Source of the DNA: Parabacteroides sp.
GTDB taxonomy: Bacteria > Bacteroidota > Bacteroidia > Bacteroidales > Tannerellaceae
Reading direction: 5' to 3'
NCBI GenBank assembly: GCA_020026285.1
Contig: JAHHQS010000188.1
Coordinates: 1 to 6,790 of the forward strand
DNA length: 6,790 nt
The notes under the pieces were generated by a model. It saw only the letters and a program-made list of their open reading frames with translations, was not told the origin of the DNA and did no database searches. The translations under genes were made by a program, and so were the position numbers. Below are positions 6,148 through 6,790 of this stretch, one piece after another. Within the stretch, counting starts at the first letter, position 1. Every line of letters begins with the position of its first letter.

Positions 6148-6185
6148 TAATCATAATGATTATTCAACAAAAATCATTATGATTA
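6148..6185. repeat. 14-bp perfect inverted repeat, also an 18-bp near-direct repeat
   Basis: TAATCATAATGATT (6148-6161) is the exact complement of AATCATTATGATTA (6172-6185), with a 10-base loop. Each arm is itself almost palindromic, so 6149-6166 and 6172-6189 also match as direct repeats at 17 of 18 positions. The stem has only two GC pairs and no T-run directly after it. It lies 26 bases past the stop of the 158-aa gene and could protect the 3' end of its mRNA or bind a protein. Confidence 0.7.
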
Positions 6186-6211
6186 TTCATAAAATCACTC
6201 AGCCTGCAACA

Positions 6212-6688
6212 TTACATAATAATCAGATCCTTTGCGTCACAATAATCTGCAAGTCTGCGCAGGTTAGCTGCAAGTTCCTTCATTGCACCCTCATCCTTCA
6301 CGTACAACTCAAACACCATTGGTTCGTGATGCGTAATCTTGTAATAGTTACCATCCTTACCTTCAAGCCACTGCATCGTGAATTCCTGATCCGGGCAAGC
6401 CAGATCATCATGATACATCAGGAACCACTGCTCCATATCATATCTCAGGTGCAACTTATCCTGCATGTCCATGTTTTCCTGCTCATCATTAAGGTAACAA
6501 GTCTCGAACGTATTGTAGTAGTCATTTTCCAAGAAAGAATAAAGCACGTTATATTCCTTGTCGAATATCTGCCAGCGGTTCGGAGTCTTTTCACTCTTTT
6601 TGAGGACAAAGCGGTTTTTCAACTTCTCCATCTCTTCCATTGTAACGATGTTATATTCTTCACCCTTAATTTCGTTTTCTTCTTCCAT
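6212..6688 (-). CDS. acidic conserved-looking hypothetical protein, 158 aa
   Basis: I do not recognise this family. The protein is acidic, especially at its N-terminus (MEEENEIKGEEYN) and mid-region, and has no signal peptide or membrane segment, so it is probably cytosolic. Several aromatic-rich patches (NRWQIFDKEYNVLYSF at 37-52, MEQWFLMYHDD at 85-95) suggest a compact alpha/beta fold. It ends with a helix, AMKELAANLRRLADYCD (135-151). The ATG at 6688 gives the longest form; Met17 and Met20 are possible later starts. No consensus promoter is seen in the 100 bases upstream. Its DNA is clearly more GC-rich than the other genes, as if it belonged to an older chromosomal background. The opposite strand is also open for 179 codons here, but that reading is a hydrophobic, cysteine- and histidine-rich mix without domain character, so I take the minus strand as coding. 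Confidence 0.78.
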   Translation of the reverse strand: MEEENEIKGEEYNIVTMEEMEKLKNRFVLKKSEKTPNRWQIFDKEYNVLYSFLENDYYNTFETCYLNDEQENMDMQDKLHLRYDMEQWFLMYHDDLACPDQEFTMQWLEGKDGNYYKITHHEPMVFELYVKDEGAMKELAANLRRLADYCDAKDLIIM

Positions 6689-6790
6689 GATAATAAAATT
6701 TTAGACGTTAATAAATAAATGTTTGTTTTGAACTTTACTATATAAACGCAGGGTGTCCCCGTTTTGTACCCTTTTTTGCGAACTTTTTTT
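6689..6790 (-). promoter_or_regulatory. upstream region of the 158-aa gene with inverted and direct repeats
   Basis: AGGGT (6750-6754) pairs with ACCCT (6768-6772), and outer CGCA/TGCG (6747-6750, 6777-6780) could extend it imperfectly. GAACTTT occurs twice, exactly 50 bases apart (6730-6736 and 6780-6786). On the plus strand the hairpin is followed by six T residues, so it could instead be the terminator of something beyond the window. No TAnnTTTG box is present on the minus strand. Confidence 0.3.

Noticed and set aside
6149..6189. Two 18-base repeats read as iterons or a CRISPR start
   Set aside because: Only two units with a 5-base gap, no further copies, no cas or replication gene; they are better explained as one inverted repeat.
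6179..6718. A 179-codon open frame on the plus strand
   Set aside because: It mirrors the 158-aa minus-strand gene, starts inside a hairpin, and its translation has no domain character.

Overview
This 6.8-kb window is AT-rich DNA that looks like a Bacteroidales chromosome (Bacteroides or a close relative). The basis is indirect: two exact matches to the Bacteroidota -7 box TAnnTTTG, start codons with no clear Shine-Dalgarno sequence, and the protein style. All five genes I support read on the minus strand, so transcription runs from high to low coordinates.

Layout in the direction of transcription. (1) At 6688-6212 lies a small acidic cytosolic protein of unknown function, in visibly more GC-rich DNA than the rest. 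(2) At 6211-5797 lies an intergenic stretch packed with hairpins, including a terminator-like 40-bp hairpin, a G-rich tract, a palindrome and a promoter. (3) At 5796-4980 lie a 53-residue protein and, one base later, a GNAT acetyltransferase with a GTG start. The arrangement resembles a GNAT toxin-antitoxin pair. (4) At 4979-4416 lies a 564-base spacer with a terminator-like hairpin, a possible decayed coding fragment, a promoter match and a second copy of the 40-bp hairpin. (5) At 4415-113 lie two large DUF262-family genes, four bases apart, which form the centre of interest.

The first DUF262 protein (667 aa) has the QR and DGQQR motifs at its N-terminus and a DUF1524-like split HNH nuclease at its C-terminus, the plan of GmrSD/BrxU/SspE-type defence nucleases. 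The second (764 aa) has its own DUF262 motifs, but about 530 residues of unassigned C-terminal sequence instead of a recognisable nuclease. The tightly coupled pair, one nuclease-bearing and one not, is best read as a two-component modification-dependent or otherwise NTP-controlled anti-phage system. That function is inferred from family membership only. The adjacent GNAT pair fits an accessory or defence-island setting.

The most distinctive non-coding signal is the 40-base hairpin at 4473-4512 and 6031-6070. One copy would lie in the 5' leader of the DUF262 operon, where it buries the start of a possible 23-codon leader ORF. The other looks like a terminator for the upstream gene.
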